From NCBI GenBank assembly GCA_030411725.1, contig MU839828.1, positions 62,001 to 126,000 on the forward strand: 64,000 nucleotides of DNA, in the 5' to 3' direction. Both the position numbers and the translations under genes were made by a program. Below the pieces are notes generated by a model. The model had not been told where the DNA came from. It saw nothing but the letters and a program-made list of their open reading frames with translations, and ran no database searches. The DNA comes from Echria macrotheca (lineage: Eukaryota; Ascomycota; Sordariomycetes; Sordariales; Schizotheciaceae). This document shows positions 55,566 to 64,000 of the stretch, one piece after another; within the stretch, counting starts at the first letter, position 1, and every line of letters starts with the position of its first letter.

Positions 55566-56428
55566 CGAGGATGATGCTGGGGGGTAGGAGGCTTGGGCTT
55601 TGTGCCTCGTCTGGGGAAGTGATATGTGCGACACAGCGAGGGCTTTCAGATTGCCATTTTTCTTCTTTTCCTTTCCATGTCCCCGGCGGAGCTTATTATT
55701 TAATGGTGCCTCTGGTCTCATATATCTGGAGGTAAGACATCCACCATATTAACCCAACTCCCGGAAACAGACCACATCGCTATCACATTCACAACCACGA
55801 TGCCAGCCTCCAGCGTCCCAGTCGCTTTTTTCCTGCTAACCATTGCCACGACCACGACTAGGTCGAGTAGTGTCATGGAAAAATCAAGGCCCAGCGTTTT
55901 TTCCCCAAAGAGCGAATACGTATTCGAGCATCCCTCGGCATCATCAACTTCTCTTGCATAGGTACCTTATGTACTCCCCCAAACGCCGCCCAACCCGAGA
56001 CGAGGATCAAGACCAGAGCGCGCCGGATCGCCTCTCCGGTCTATATACCTACTACTTAGGTATTCATTGTTTCAAGATCAGATTGTATATATATCATTTT
56101 AGACAGGCTAGACGCCCAGCGCCAAGAGCTTATTCGATACGCGGTCCAAATCTTGGCAGTCGTTGTACAGATTCAAGACAGTGGAGTCGCTCTCGAGGCA
56201 ACAGCCTCCAGCGTTACATCAGACCTACCTAGCCAATCAGAGACCAATATTGACTCTTCCTCGCCCCGGTAAATTGCCGCTGCGCCGTCCCCGTGTCACA
56301 CGCCCAATTTGATGCCTGTCAGCTGTTGGAGCGGATCCCATAGACGTATCGCGGGATAAAACCGTCATGACCCCGCGTCAGCCAAGACCAGCGACTACCT
56401 CACCATATTTTTTGCTCACGTCACCGTC
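55566..56428. other. Intergenic region
   Basis: This lies between two co-directional genes of unknown function. A short ORF (55843-56232) has no domain. The part 55,960-56,120 is AT-richer, with several TACCTA words. Nothing else is recognised. Confidence 0.45.
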
Positions 56429-57248
56429 ATGTCTACCGAACAGGCACCCCCTCCGGCGCCGCCTTCGGTCGAAGAGCCGCCGGCGTACCAGGAACAGCGC
56501 GACGACCCCAACGAGGTGCTGCAGCCCGTGAACTTGGTGATGCACGGCCGGTTTATCTACTCGTCGCCGAACGAGTCAGCACCGCTGTACGAGCTGTCGC
56601 GGACGATCCACGCCCAGGGCGAAGCCACGACTTGTATCGAGTTCAAGCGGCTCGACTACCGGGTGCGCACCGGAGCCGATGGGTCGCCTGACGTGGCCCA
56701 TCGCGAGAAGCATTTGTACAACCTGATGCATCTGCCCATAATCTTCGGGGCCGGCTCGCAGATGTCGCTGCAGCCCATGACGAGAAAGGGGCTCGGCGAT
56801 GTGAGCTTGAAGAGAAGCCCGTTTCCGCATTCCGGGTTTAGGGCGTCCCGGCAGATGAGTGAGCATGAGGCGGAACGGGAGAAGAAGCGGGGGAGAGACC
56901 CGAGGCGAGAGTACCATTTCGTCGTCAAGGAGACAAAGCATGGTTTTGAATGGCTCGACCAGGAGGGGACGGCCGTAGCACACCAGGTCGTCTCGGAGCG
57001 CGACGGCCAGATAGAGTGTTTCCTTTTTGTGTCGGTGCCCCTGACCAGACGCATGCTGGACGGGCTGGTGGCGCTGTGGTGTCTGTGGGTGTGGCATCAA
57101 CACACAAAGGGGAAGCAGGCCCCCAAAAAAGGCTGGCAAGAAGGTAAGCCGTCTCTCGGGACACAAATGCAACGACGCTCACCGTCATGCAGTCAAGAGG
57201 ATCATGGAGAAGCCGCGCGATCAGACGGGCATCCCGAGGTGCGTCTGA
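56429..57248 (+). CDS. Conserved fungal protein of unknown function
   Basis: This encodes a 256-residue protein in two exons, 56429-57143 and 57193-57248. The splice (GAAG|GTAAGC to GCAG|TCAAGAGG) gives KKGWQEVKRIMEKPRDQ and then a stop, which looks more natural than reading through for another 130 low-complexity residues. The N-terminus is Pro-rich (APPPAPPSVEEPPAYQEQRD, with a PPxY motif). A folded core follows: NLVMHGRFIYSSPNESAPLY, CIEFKRLDYRV, then REYHFVVKETKHGFEWLDQE and FLFVSVPLTRRMLDGLVALW. The alternating strands ending in a hydrophobic helix recall tubby-like or LURP-one barrels, but the match is weak. The PPAY motif could recruit a WW-domain ubiquitin ligase (inference). Confidence 0.65.
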
Positions 57249-58162
57249 CGGGTACCGGCAGTCTTGGAGGTGAAGCACGGCCGTACCGAGAGTCTGATCG
57301 GCGAATGACATCAGCCGGGGAACGCCTTATTATATCGCTCGAGGACACAGCATCAAGCACGATCCAGCAAACGACAGATAGTCCAGTTACACAGAATGAG
57401 GAGGGACGTCGGTTTATGGTCCGCACATCTGCCTTACCTGGGAATGGCCGCGGCGCGGTCTGCGCGACGGTTCGCATGGAGCTGGGGGGACAAGCAACGG
57501 GTGGAAGCGTTGCACTGGACTGCATCGGAAACAACGAAATGCGACATCTGCGTGCGTCTTATCGTCATAATTGCCGGTGAGGCGGAAGCAACCGCACATC
57601 TTCAGCGGTCTGGCGTAGTACCGCCGGAGACAGCATCGCGATGTAGCATGATTTGAACGTCTTGTGCAATAGGCAAAATTGGCAGTCGCGTGGTAAAACA
57701 AGGCGGTCAGCAGAAATGCCACAACAACACGCCAAGCTTGGGGATGCCTTTTCGTGGCAAGAGCAGAGTTTTCATGATGCCGAATGCGCTCCTTCCTTCC
57801 CGACAGGGTGGGAGTGATAAGCCTGGCCATCAAGGTACCCACGACCATTACAAATGGCCTCCGCAGCCATCAGGGTGCGCACAAAGAACGGAACAGACCC
57901 AGAATCCCCAAAACATGGAAAGACCCCCAAAAGACTTTTCAGCATCACTTTCTGTGTTCTCGACGTGCAACCCTCCACAACCCCCTCCATCCTACAACGT
58001 CCTCCAACGTGATACCTCCGCTGTGGGCAACCGCGTACACAAACCGCTGGAACGCTCCTGAAAGGTCCGTCGCCGATAGTTAACAGTCCGGTCTCCCAGC
58101 TAACCCTGATGCCAACCAGATCCTATCGACAATTTTCTATCCGCCCGTCTCCGTTTGCCACC
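57249..58162. other. Intergenic region, promoter of the ZIP transporter
   Basis: These 0.9 kb hold no supported gene. The last 200 bases before the ATG are C-rich and leader-like. I looked for a zinc-response element of the yeast ACCTTNAAGGT type and did not find one. Confidence 0.45.
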
Positions 58163-59425
58163 ATGGCCGCCATTTCGACCGACCTCGAGGGCGCCTTCGA
58201 CCCGCACAATGTTGGCGATCTCGACAATGTTGACCTCCGCGATATCGTCTGCTACATGAGCCACGATGGCAACGACTACGACGGACGCTTCGGCGCGCGC
58301 ATCTCGGCCATCTTCGTGATTCTTGTGACCTCGACCTTCTGCACGCTCTTCCCCGTTGTCGCGACCAAGGTTCCCAAGCTCCGAATCCCCCGCTACGTCT
58401 ACCTATTTGCCCGCTATTTCGGCGCCGGCGTCATCATCGCCACGGCCTTCATCCACCTTCTCGACCCCGCCTACGACGAGATCGGTCCCGCCTCCTGCGT
58501 TGGATTGACCGGGAACTGGTCACAGTACTCATGGCCGCCCGCGATCGCCATGACCTCGGTCATGCTCATCTTCCTCCTGGACTTCGGCGCCGAATCGTAC
58601 GTGGAGCACAAGTACGGCTTCGCGCACGCAGACGTCGAGGGTACTATTACTACCGGGACCTCACACGATGCCGCCGGCAAGGCGCCCGAGACCAGTGACA
58701 ACGACAGAACGCAGAACGGCAGCGACAAGAATCTAGTTGATGAGAGCACCAGCGACGCGCGCATCCGGTCGCAGACGCAGTGCTCGCACCAGTTTCTGCA
58801 TTCGGCCGACCAGGGCGACCATCCGCAGCTGCTCCGGACCGCCACGCATGTTAGCGACGTCGACAAGCCGGAGACGAACACAGACATGGAGAACCTGGCG
58901 GCCTTTTGGGGCGATGCCATGGAGACGGAGCGCGCTTTTCGGCAGCAGATCGCCGCGTTTCTGATCCTCGAGTTTGGCGTTATTTTCCATTCCGTCATCA
59001 TCGGGTTGAACCTCGGGGTTATTGGCGCCGAGTTTACGACGTTGTACCCCGTCATTGTGTTCCACCAGGCGTTTGAAGGGCTGGGTATTGGTGCGCGGCT
59101 CAGCATGATTCCCTTCCCATCGCGGCTTAGCTGGCTGCCCTGGGCGCTGTGTGCCGCGTACGGACTGACGACGCCGATTGCTATTGCCATTGGTCTCGGC
59201 ATGGCTACTCAGTACGACAGCGGTTCGTTTACGGCTTCGGTGGTGTCGGGTGTGCTGGATTCTGTTTCGGCTGGCATTTTGCTGTACACTGGGCTGGTCG
59301 AGCTGCTGGCACGGGACTTTTTGTTCAACCAGGACCGGTCGCGGAAGCGGAATGATGTCATTTTCATGCTGGGTTGTCTGTTCCTGGGGACCATGGTCAT
59401 GGCGCTTCTCGGGAAGTGGGCTTGA
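58163..59425 (+). CDS. ZIP-family zinc transporter
   Basis: This is a plasma-membrane divalent metal (zinc) importer of 420 residues, the Zrt1/Zrt2 class. The start at 58163 has a strong GCCACCATGG context; an in-frame ATG 18 codons upstream is less likely. Eight hydrophobic segments are visible. The metal-path motifs are FHSVIIGLNLGVIGAEF in helix 4 and FHQAFEGLGIGARL in helix 5, each with the His and Gly/Glu expected for ZIP proteins. A long cytoplasmic loop between helices 3 and 4 (about residues 155-265) contains HKYGFAHADVEG, several His, and a Ser/Asp/Thr-rich part suited to regulated degradation. The C-terminal helix ends LGCLFLGTMVMALLGKWA, as in the family. The gene is intronless. 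Metal specificity beyond zinc is not testable here. Confidence 0.93.
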   Translation: MAAISTDLEGAFDPHNVGDLDNVDLRDIVCYMSHDGNDYDGRFGARISAIFVILVTSTFCTLFPVVATKVPKLRIPRYVYLFARYFGAGVIIATAFIHLLDPAYDEIGPASCVGLTGNWSQYSWPPAIAMTSVMLIFLLDFGAESYVEHKYGFAHADVEGTITTGTSHDAAGKAPETSDNDRTQNGSDKNLVDESTSDARIRSQTQCSHQFLHSADQGDHPQLLRTATHVSDVDKPETNTDMENLAAFWGDAMETERAFRQQIAAFLILEFGVIFHSVIIGLNLGVIGAEFTTLYPVIVFHQAFEGLGIGARLSMIPFPSRLSWLPWALCAAYGLTTPIAIAIGLGMATQYDSGSFTASVVSGVLDSVSAGILLYTGLVELLARDFLFNQDRSRKRNDVIFMLGCLFLGTMVMALLGKWA

Positions 59426-60154
59426 TAGGGCTAAGGTGGAGGAAGCATTTCTTTGTTCTTGGTGTTCTGGCTGGGTGGTGCATTTCCGGGTGGTGTCATT
59501 GGGAGGATTGTCAGTTCGGAATGCATTGCTTTGTTTTCTTCAGGCAACCAAGACATCGATGCCCTCGCTTTCCGATGGACTCCAGTTGCGTTCATAGTAC
59601 AGCCGTCCACAATTCCAGTCGCATCTTTTAATGTGTAACATAATCAGGACCTCGTCACGTTACACAGACATTATGGAGATGCCTCCAGTGTGCATGTGTT
59701 TGTGTAGTGTGGTTCACTCTGCACTTGTTTTTTCTTCCTCTTTCCATAAACTCCGAGACCAGCCGCCCTCTATGCAAGACATCTGCCTTGTAACAGGGTT
59801 TCTTCCACGACCTGTTCGTCCCCCGAACCCCACTGCTCTCAGGCGATATTTCCAAACGGATCTCGAAACTGACCGACTCTACCGCGCGGCATCTGGTTTC
59901 AACGGCACCGAATTAGCAATATGCTCATCACAACTGGCAATACCGACTGTCCGATAGTCACATTGTGCCTAATTTAACCAACCTCCATGAAGAAAGAAGA
60001 TGACTCAACGACCTTTGGATCTCAACCCTAACCCTATGTGCACTGCTGCCTAAACACCAGGATCCCCGTTTGTTTACCTCATGAAGTTTTTCCGCTCTTC
60101 CTTCCACCGACTTTTTCATTCACCATAACCAAGTCCCAATACCCACCCGCGATT
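59426..60154. other. Intergenic region
   Basis: No gene is supported in these 0.7 kb between co-directional genes. It includes the 3' end of the zinc transporter transcript and the promoter of the metalloprotease. Confidence 0.5.
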
Positions 60155-61465
60155 ATGTCTCCCAATAAGTGCAAACACGAGCAGATCCAACTCGACACTT
60201 CTCCTCATGCATTAACCATCCCCTTCCAACGGCCACCCCACCCCAAACGCCTCGCAGCCGCAACACCCTCAGGCCGCGTCCCCCAGTCTCTTCACCCCTC
60301 GGAACAAACCCTCGCCCAGACCTTCCCAGGCCCCCTAGTCCTCCCCGACGACGCCCTAACCCTCGACCCAAAAGAGCCCCCCCAGAGTCTGAGGTCCTGG
60401 ATCCGCTCCGACCAACGCAACCCGCTCACGCCCGACCGCCAAACAATCTACGTCGCTCCCTTTCCCACCATCTCTTCTTCCCTCTCCCACCTCGAGGAAC
60501 AGACCGTCCCCACCACCACCACCGCGACCACAACAGCAGATCGGCTGCTCAAACCCCCGCAGACGGAGGATGTGATCTCCTACCTAAAAGCATTCTACCA
60601 CCCCCTCCCCGTCCACCCCCTCCCCACCACCCCCTCCTTCGAACCCTGGAATAAAAGCTCAAAGTCAAAGTCAAAATACATCGGCCTAAAAATCGGGAAC
60701 AACACAGTAACGAGAATCAGAACACGACCCTGTCCAGACCAAGTATTCCAAGGAGGCCAGCTGAATCTAGACGACATCCTCGACGCCGCGCTCGAAGCGC
60801 TCCCGGGTGATGCGTACGCCCTGGTCATGCTGGTGGGACAGGATCTGTACGAGGACGAGGAGGATGTGTTTTGCTGCGGGCGGGCGTATGGACAGTCGCG
60901 TGTCGCGGTGGTTTCCTGCGCGAGGTATTGTCCGCTTCTTGATGGGGATGGGGGTGGGATTTCTTTGAATTCTTCTGAGCATGGGTGGTGGCCTGCGGCG
61001 CATTGTAAAGCTTTTGTGGATTCGGTGTGTGGGGATCCTGGGGAAGGTGGGGTGGATAGGGAGGTAGCGAAGGGGTGGCCTGTGGGCGCGGCGGTGGACG
61101 CGGTTGTGGGGTTTGAGGAGGAGGAAGAAGATATGGAGGGGGTGTGGTTTGCGAGGTTGGCGAGGACGGTTAGTCATGAGCTGGGGCATTGTTTGTGTTT
61201 GGATCATTGTGTGTATTATGCTTGTGTTATGCAGAGCACGGCGGGGGTTGCGGAGGATTTGAGGCAGCCGCCTTATTTGTGTCCGGTTTGTTTGGCGAAG
61301 TTTAGGAGGGGGGTTACGGAGCTGGGAAGGGGGGATGCGGAGGTGGTGGTGAGGGAGAGGTATCTTGCGTTGAGGAGGTTTTGTGAGGGGTGGTTGAGGG
61401 TTGGGATGTTTAGAGGGTATTATGCTTGGTTGGGGAGACGGTTAGAGGTAATGGATAGGGAATAG
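60155..61465 (+). CDS. Archaemetzincin-like zinc metalloprotease (peptidase M54)
   Basis: This is an intronless gene of 436 residues. The start at 60155 (MSPNKCKHEQIQLD) is chosen because the C-x-H motif followed by hydrophobics is the normal N-terminus of fungal members; the ORF is open further upstream. The active site is HELGHCLCLDHC, continuing VYYACVMQST, then 17 residues to PYLCPVCLAKF. This gives the zinc ligands (three His), the Cys pair and the structural C-x-x-C of the archaemetzincin consensus HExxHxxGxxHCx4CxM. One position deviates: the glycine after the second His is Cys here. Upstream, YIGLKIGNNTVTRI and YALVMLVGQDLYEDEEDVFC GRAYG-type strands match the family (the last pair shown with a gap). 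The physiological substrate of these proteases is unknown. Codon use changes sharply near 60,840 from C-rich to G-rich. Confidence 0.88.
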   Translation: MSPNKCKHEQIQLDTSPHALTIPFQRPPHPKRLAAATPSGRVPQSLHPSEQTLAQTFPGPLVLPDDALTLDPKEPPQSLRSWIRSDQRNPLTPDRQTIYVAPFPTISSSLSHLEEQTVPTTTTATTTADRLLKPPQTEDVISYLKAFYHPLPVHPLPTTPSFEPWNKSSKSKSKYIGLKIGNNTVTRIRTRPCPDQVFQGGQLNLDDILDAALEALPGDAYALVMLVGQDLYEDEEDVFCCGRAYGQSRVAVVSCARYCPLLDGDGGGISLNSSEHGWWPAAHCKAFVDSVCGDPGEGGVDREVAKGWPVGAAVDAVVGFEEEEEDMEGVWFARLARTVSHELGHCLCLDHCVYYACVMQSTAGVAEDLRQPPYLCPVCLAKFRRGVTELGRGDAEVVVRERYLALRRFCEGWLRVGMFRGYYAWLGRRLEVMDRE

Positions 61466-61971
61466 GGTGGGAAAAGAGAGACGGGGTAAGATTTAGATAT
61501 GTTTTATGGTTGTATAAAGGTTGATTAAAGTGAAGGTGGAAGGTAATTCTGGCCTGTACGCGGTGACCTTCCGTGTGACGAGGTGGCTGCAGGTAGCGCA
61601 GGCACTGTATCTGAGAATGGCAATACCTCCCATTCTGGCTGCTTCAACGGTAGAATACAGGAAGTGGAATGGACGCTGAACCCCCCAAAATCCGGCTGGG
61701 GGCTTCGCCCCTATCAGATGCCCTCAGATCTATCTTCTGAAACCAGTCTTAGCCGCTCCCATAAGGTTGGCAAGAAGATCCCTACCCCTGTGGCTGCTTT
61801 TCCAAAGCTTGCTCTTGTTCTTTCTCTCGAAGGGGTTGACAGCCGATGTCATCTCTCTTTTCCAGAGAGTCCCTGCGCCACGTGAATGGAAGTTGTGACA
61901 TGCTTCATCGTCGCACCAGTAGATCCCGTAGCTTTCTTCGTCTTCACGAAGACCGTAAGACACCGGATCTA
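61466..61971. other. Gap between convergent genes with a repeat end
   Basis: The archaemetzincin (plus) and F-box (minus) genes converge here. Apart from the short repeat end at 61707-61722, nothing is recognised. Confidence 0.5.
61707..61722 (-). mobile_element. Short end of the MITE family (copy F)
   Basis: CCCCTATCAGATGCC is identical to the outer 15-16 bases of the family's right end. Further inward the sequence (GGCTGGGGGCTTCGCCCC) differs, so this is a remnant or a related subfamily. Confidence 0.5.
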
Positions 61972-63192
61972 TCATGGCCAGCCAGCCGGGCCATACCGGG
62001 CCAAGACCATGTTCTTTTTTTCGTCTTTAGGGTCGCAGCACTGCTGGCACTGGCCCAGCGCTAGCCTCTTTTCATATTTGACAACGATACACTCAGGAGA
62101 GGTCTCGCACACGGTTGCTAGCCATCGTGACAGGCTATGTCCCCGCCAGCACGGGGCTATCGACGTCTTGTTCGGTATGTTGTTCCGCCACTTGCTCATC
62201 CTAGCCGAATAACCCCAACCACTCACCGGACCTCGAGGATGCTTGTGGCCGGGGCACAAGCCATTTGTGTTAGCCTCTTCTTGGTTGACCTCCCAGCCGG
62301 GCGGAGGGTCGTCAAAGTAGAGACAGGTACACACGTTGGGATCGAAAAATTGGAGCTCGGTGGGGTACTTTCCTCTAGGAGTAGGATATAGCTTCTTTGC
62401 TCCTCGGGTTCGAAGCCATTCTATTTGGCGCAATACGCCCTCTCCATCGACTGCCCGAGTTAATCCTAAACCCGAAACCTTCATATGTATCTCCGACTGT
62501 ATTGAAATTGTAGGTTCGGGCGATGATTTCCGTTTAGGGAGGAGGGCACGGCAGTAAGGTTTCCCGCAGTACTCTCCCAAGTACACTCGGATACCTGGAC
62601 CCTCCAAATCACCAGGGCAACGAGCGTTATCCGAGTCGTATTGGTGGGAGGGGTGTGTGCATTTCCACTCCTGGTAAGTAGGCCCTTTTCCGGATAGCCA
62701 CGGCTCCAACTCATCCCATTGTAGCACTTTGTGGGCGCAAATATGGACATAACCCTCCCTGCCAATGCAAATACGTTTCTGTGATGGGTAGTGGCGCTGC
62801 CGACACGAAAACAGGACGGCCGGGTGTTGAGCGCGGCATCCCGAACAATATAAAAACTGGGTCCGGAGCCGTATATCGGCCTCTGGGTCCATCTCGCGGC
62901 AATTCTGGCAGAAAAGATCCTTCCGGAGAAGTGAGCGTAACGCAGGCATGACGTCTTGTGGGACTTTCTCGCGAGTTAACGGCGTTGGCTGGAGGTATCT
63001 GAAGGGTAGCATGTCGCGCGAGTTGTCGTGCAGATGTTGAAAGCGACTGTCCTTAAACAGTCTGAAGAAAACACGGCTCGTGCGTCTCAGACACAGTGTG
63101 GTGACATTATCGGCTTGGCCCATGATAGGCAGGAGAACCTCGTCAGGGAGGTCACACAGGCGAGGCTTGCCAATGTTGTCAATAACGGATAT
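61972..63192 (-). CDS. F-box protein with Cys-rich fungal C-terminal region, 5' end unresolved
   Basis: This is a substrate-adaptor type F-box protein, expected to pair with Skp1 in an SCF ubiquitin ligase. The F-box begins LCDLPDEVLLPIMGQADNVT and continues TLCLRRTSRVFFRLF. Downstream are Cys clusters FCQNCREMD, FLYCSGCRAQH and KWRNN-region motifs, with CIGREGYVHICAHKVLQWDE, SPECIVVKYEKRL and CQQCCDPKD, a layout common in Eurotiomycete and Sordariomycete F-box proteins. The F-box-containing exon appears to start after a TTTCAG acceptor at 63193, but the best upstream donor (63267) would place an in-frame TAG. No ATG precedes the F-box in this exon; the first Met (63123) falls inside the domain. 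The first exon may be missed or lost. GTGAGT at about 62225 could start an optional intron of about 75 nt. Confidence 0.7.
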   Translation of the reverse strand: MSVIDNIGKPRLCDLPDEVLLPIMGQADNVTTLCLRRTSRVFFRLFKDSRFQHLHDNSRDMLPFRYLQPTPLTREKVPQDVMPALRSLLRKDLFCQNCREMDPEADIRLRTQFLYCSGCRAQHPAVLFSCRQRHYPSQKRICIGREGYVHICAHKVLQWDELEPWLSGKGPTYQEWKCTHPSHQYDSDNARCPGDLEGPGIRVYLGEYCGKPYCRALLPKRKSSPEPTISIQSEIHMKVSGLGLTRAVDGEGVLRQIEWLRTRGAKKLYPTPRGKYPTELQFFDPNVCTCLYFDDPPPGWEVNQEEANTNGLCPGHKHPRGPVSGWGYSARMSKWRNNIPNKTSIAPCWRGHSLSRWLATVCETSPECIVVKYEKRLALGQCQQCCDPKDEKKNMVLARYGPAGWP

Positions 63193-64000
63193 CTGAAAGG
63201 GTTGACCTATGTTGATTGTGGATGGACAGGGACAAGCGTAGACGTTTCATGGGAGGAAAGGCCTTACCTACTTATACGCGTACGAACGGAATGACTCAAT
63301 CGAAGCTAACGCTGTACCCAGCCACCTTCGGAGAGCAGACGCCGGTGTTAGAGACAGCGGTTTTACCAACAGATTGGCCTATAGCGTTATCGTTTGCAAT
63401 AACGAAAGCTAAAAAAGAGTTCACAGCTAGCACAAAGTAGCCTTCCGGGCGTAGCTGCAATTCGGACGCAGCTGCAATTCGGCCGCAGCTGCAATTCAGT
63501 TGTAGCTGCTGAAAAGTTGGCAGTTTTCCATGTGAGTTTAAAAATACTAGGTGGTGATGCCTTTGACACCTACAGACTGGTTAGCCACGACGATGGTGGG
63601 GTGTGCGTCCGTGAATCGGTGGAGCGTTCTTTCGGCCGAGTACCTGGAATCCTACGGACGACATGTCATGTCGATGCAGGATGACAAAAACAAGCCTTAC
63701 CAGCACAAGTACTCCCATCTCAAACTGATGGAAGGCATTTGGGCCCGTCATTCTAAGAACCCAACCACAGCCAACCAGCGACGACACCCAGCCACCTGCT
63801 CCAACCAACCAGCTTCAACGTCTAGCACATTGGCAACTTGGTAACTAGGAAACCAATGTACCGAGAGAGGAGTTTAGCTTCAATGCGGTGAATTCCATTC
63901 GCACCCCAAATTTTGTGTGGCTCCATTCACCTCTCTACCTCAGCTGCGCTCAAACAAGATTAAACGCATCCTACCTACCTATACACTGGTATACCAAATA
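63193..64000. other. Upstream region of the F-box gene
   Basis: No clear gene is seen. A plus-strand ORF of 97 residues (63551-63844) has no recognised domain. The region carries the three-unit repeat listed separately. Confidence 0.4.
63453..63508 (+). repeat. 17-bp direct repeat, three units
   Basis: AGCTGCAATTCGGACGC, AGCTGCAATTCGGCCGC and AGCTGCAATTCAGTTGT follow one another, then a partial AGCTGCTG. Each unit contains the palindromic core GCAGCTGC or GTAGCTGC at its junction. Confidence 0.9.

Noticed and set aside
57144..57580. Read-through extension of the 256-residue protein to 383 residues
   Set aside because: A good donor/acceptor pair removes the boundary and gives a short natural C-terminus, while the extension is low-complexity text without family features.

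Overview
This window is nuclear DNA of a filamentous ascomycete, most probably a Sordariomycete. The reasons are short phase-correct introns of about 50-75 nt with GTRNGT donors and YAG acceptors, C- or G-ending codons in a GC-rich background, and fungal-specific families (Medusa-type conidiation regulator, PTH11-like 7TM protein, Emw1, GYF/Smy2, Trk potassium transporter, HeLo-like N-terminal protein). No bacterial signature is present. All exon joins were made by eye from frame and splice sites.

Layout, left arm (1-16 kb): a truncated GNAT acetyltransferase (minus), a metallophosphoesterase/5'-nucleotidase of four exons, a seven-helix rhodopsin-like membrane protein, a 1,456-residue GYF-domain protein and the single-exon TPR protein Emw1/TTC27. 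These are ordinary core genes in compact order. From 15.5 to 19 kb the sequence becomes patchy: a possible decayed gene, a glycine-rich secreted protein whose tail lies in an inserted 264-bp segment, a transposon-like element, and a truncated second copy of the same gene.

Centre (19-36.8 kb): about 12 kb without a credible gene leads into a Medusa (medA/acon-3 type) developmental regulator at 31.1-33.6 kb. I read this as an unusually large promoter and leader region for a developmental switch gene. A further 3.1 kb of apparently empty sequence separates medA from a convergent gene with a HeLo-like N-terminal domain.

Accessory island (39.3-47.4 kb): it holds a roughly 1-kb repeat element saturated with CTGTTG/CAACAG hexamers, three full-length copies of a 420-430 bp inverted-repeat element (a fourth is at 17.6 kb, single ends at 19.0 and 61.7 kb), a large secreted protein built of repeated modules and flanked on both sides by these elements, a relic of a Na+/H+ antiporter, and a duplicated segment in front of a Trk K+ transporter. 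One element copy has a perfect 8-bp target-site duplication.

Right arm (47.4-64 kb): trk1, a divergent pair of an extended SDR reductase and an FAD monooxygenase that may form a small catabolic or detoxification unit, an intron-containing tRNA-Tyr, a disordered protein with SILK- and RVxF-like motifs, an unknown small conserved protein, a ZIP zinc transporter, an archaemetzincin protease with a substitution in its zinc motif, and an F-box protein with an unresolved 5' end. Several intronless genes run from C-rich to G-rich along the sense strand.
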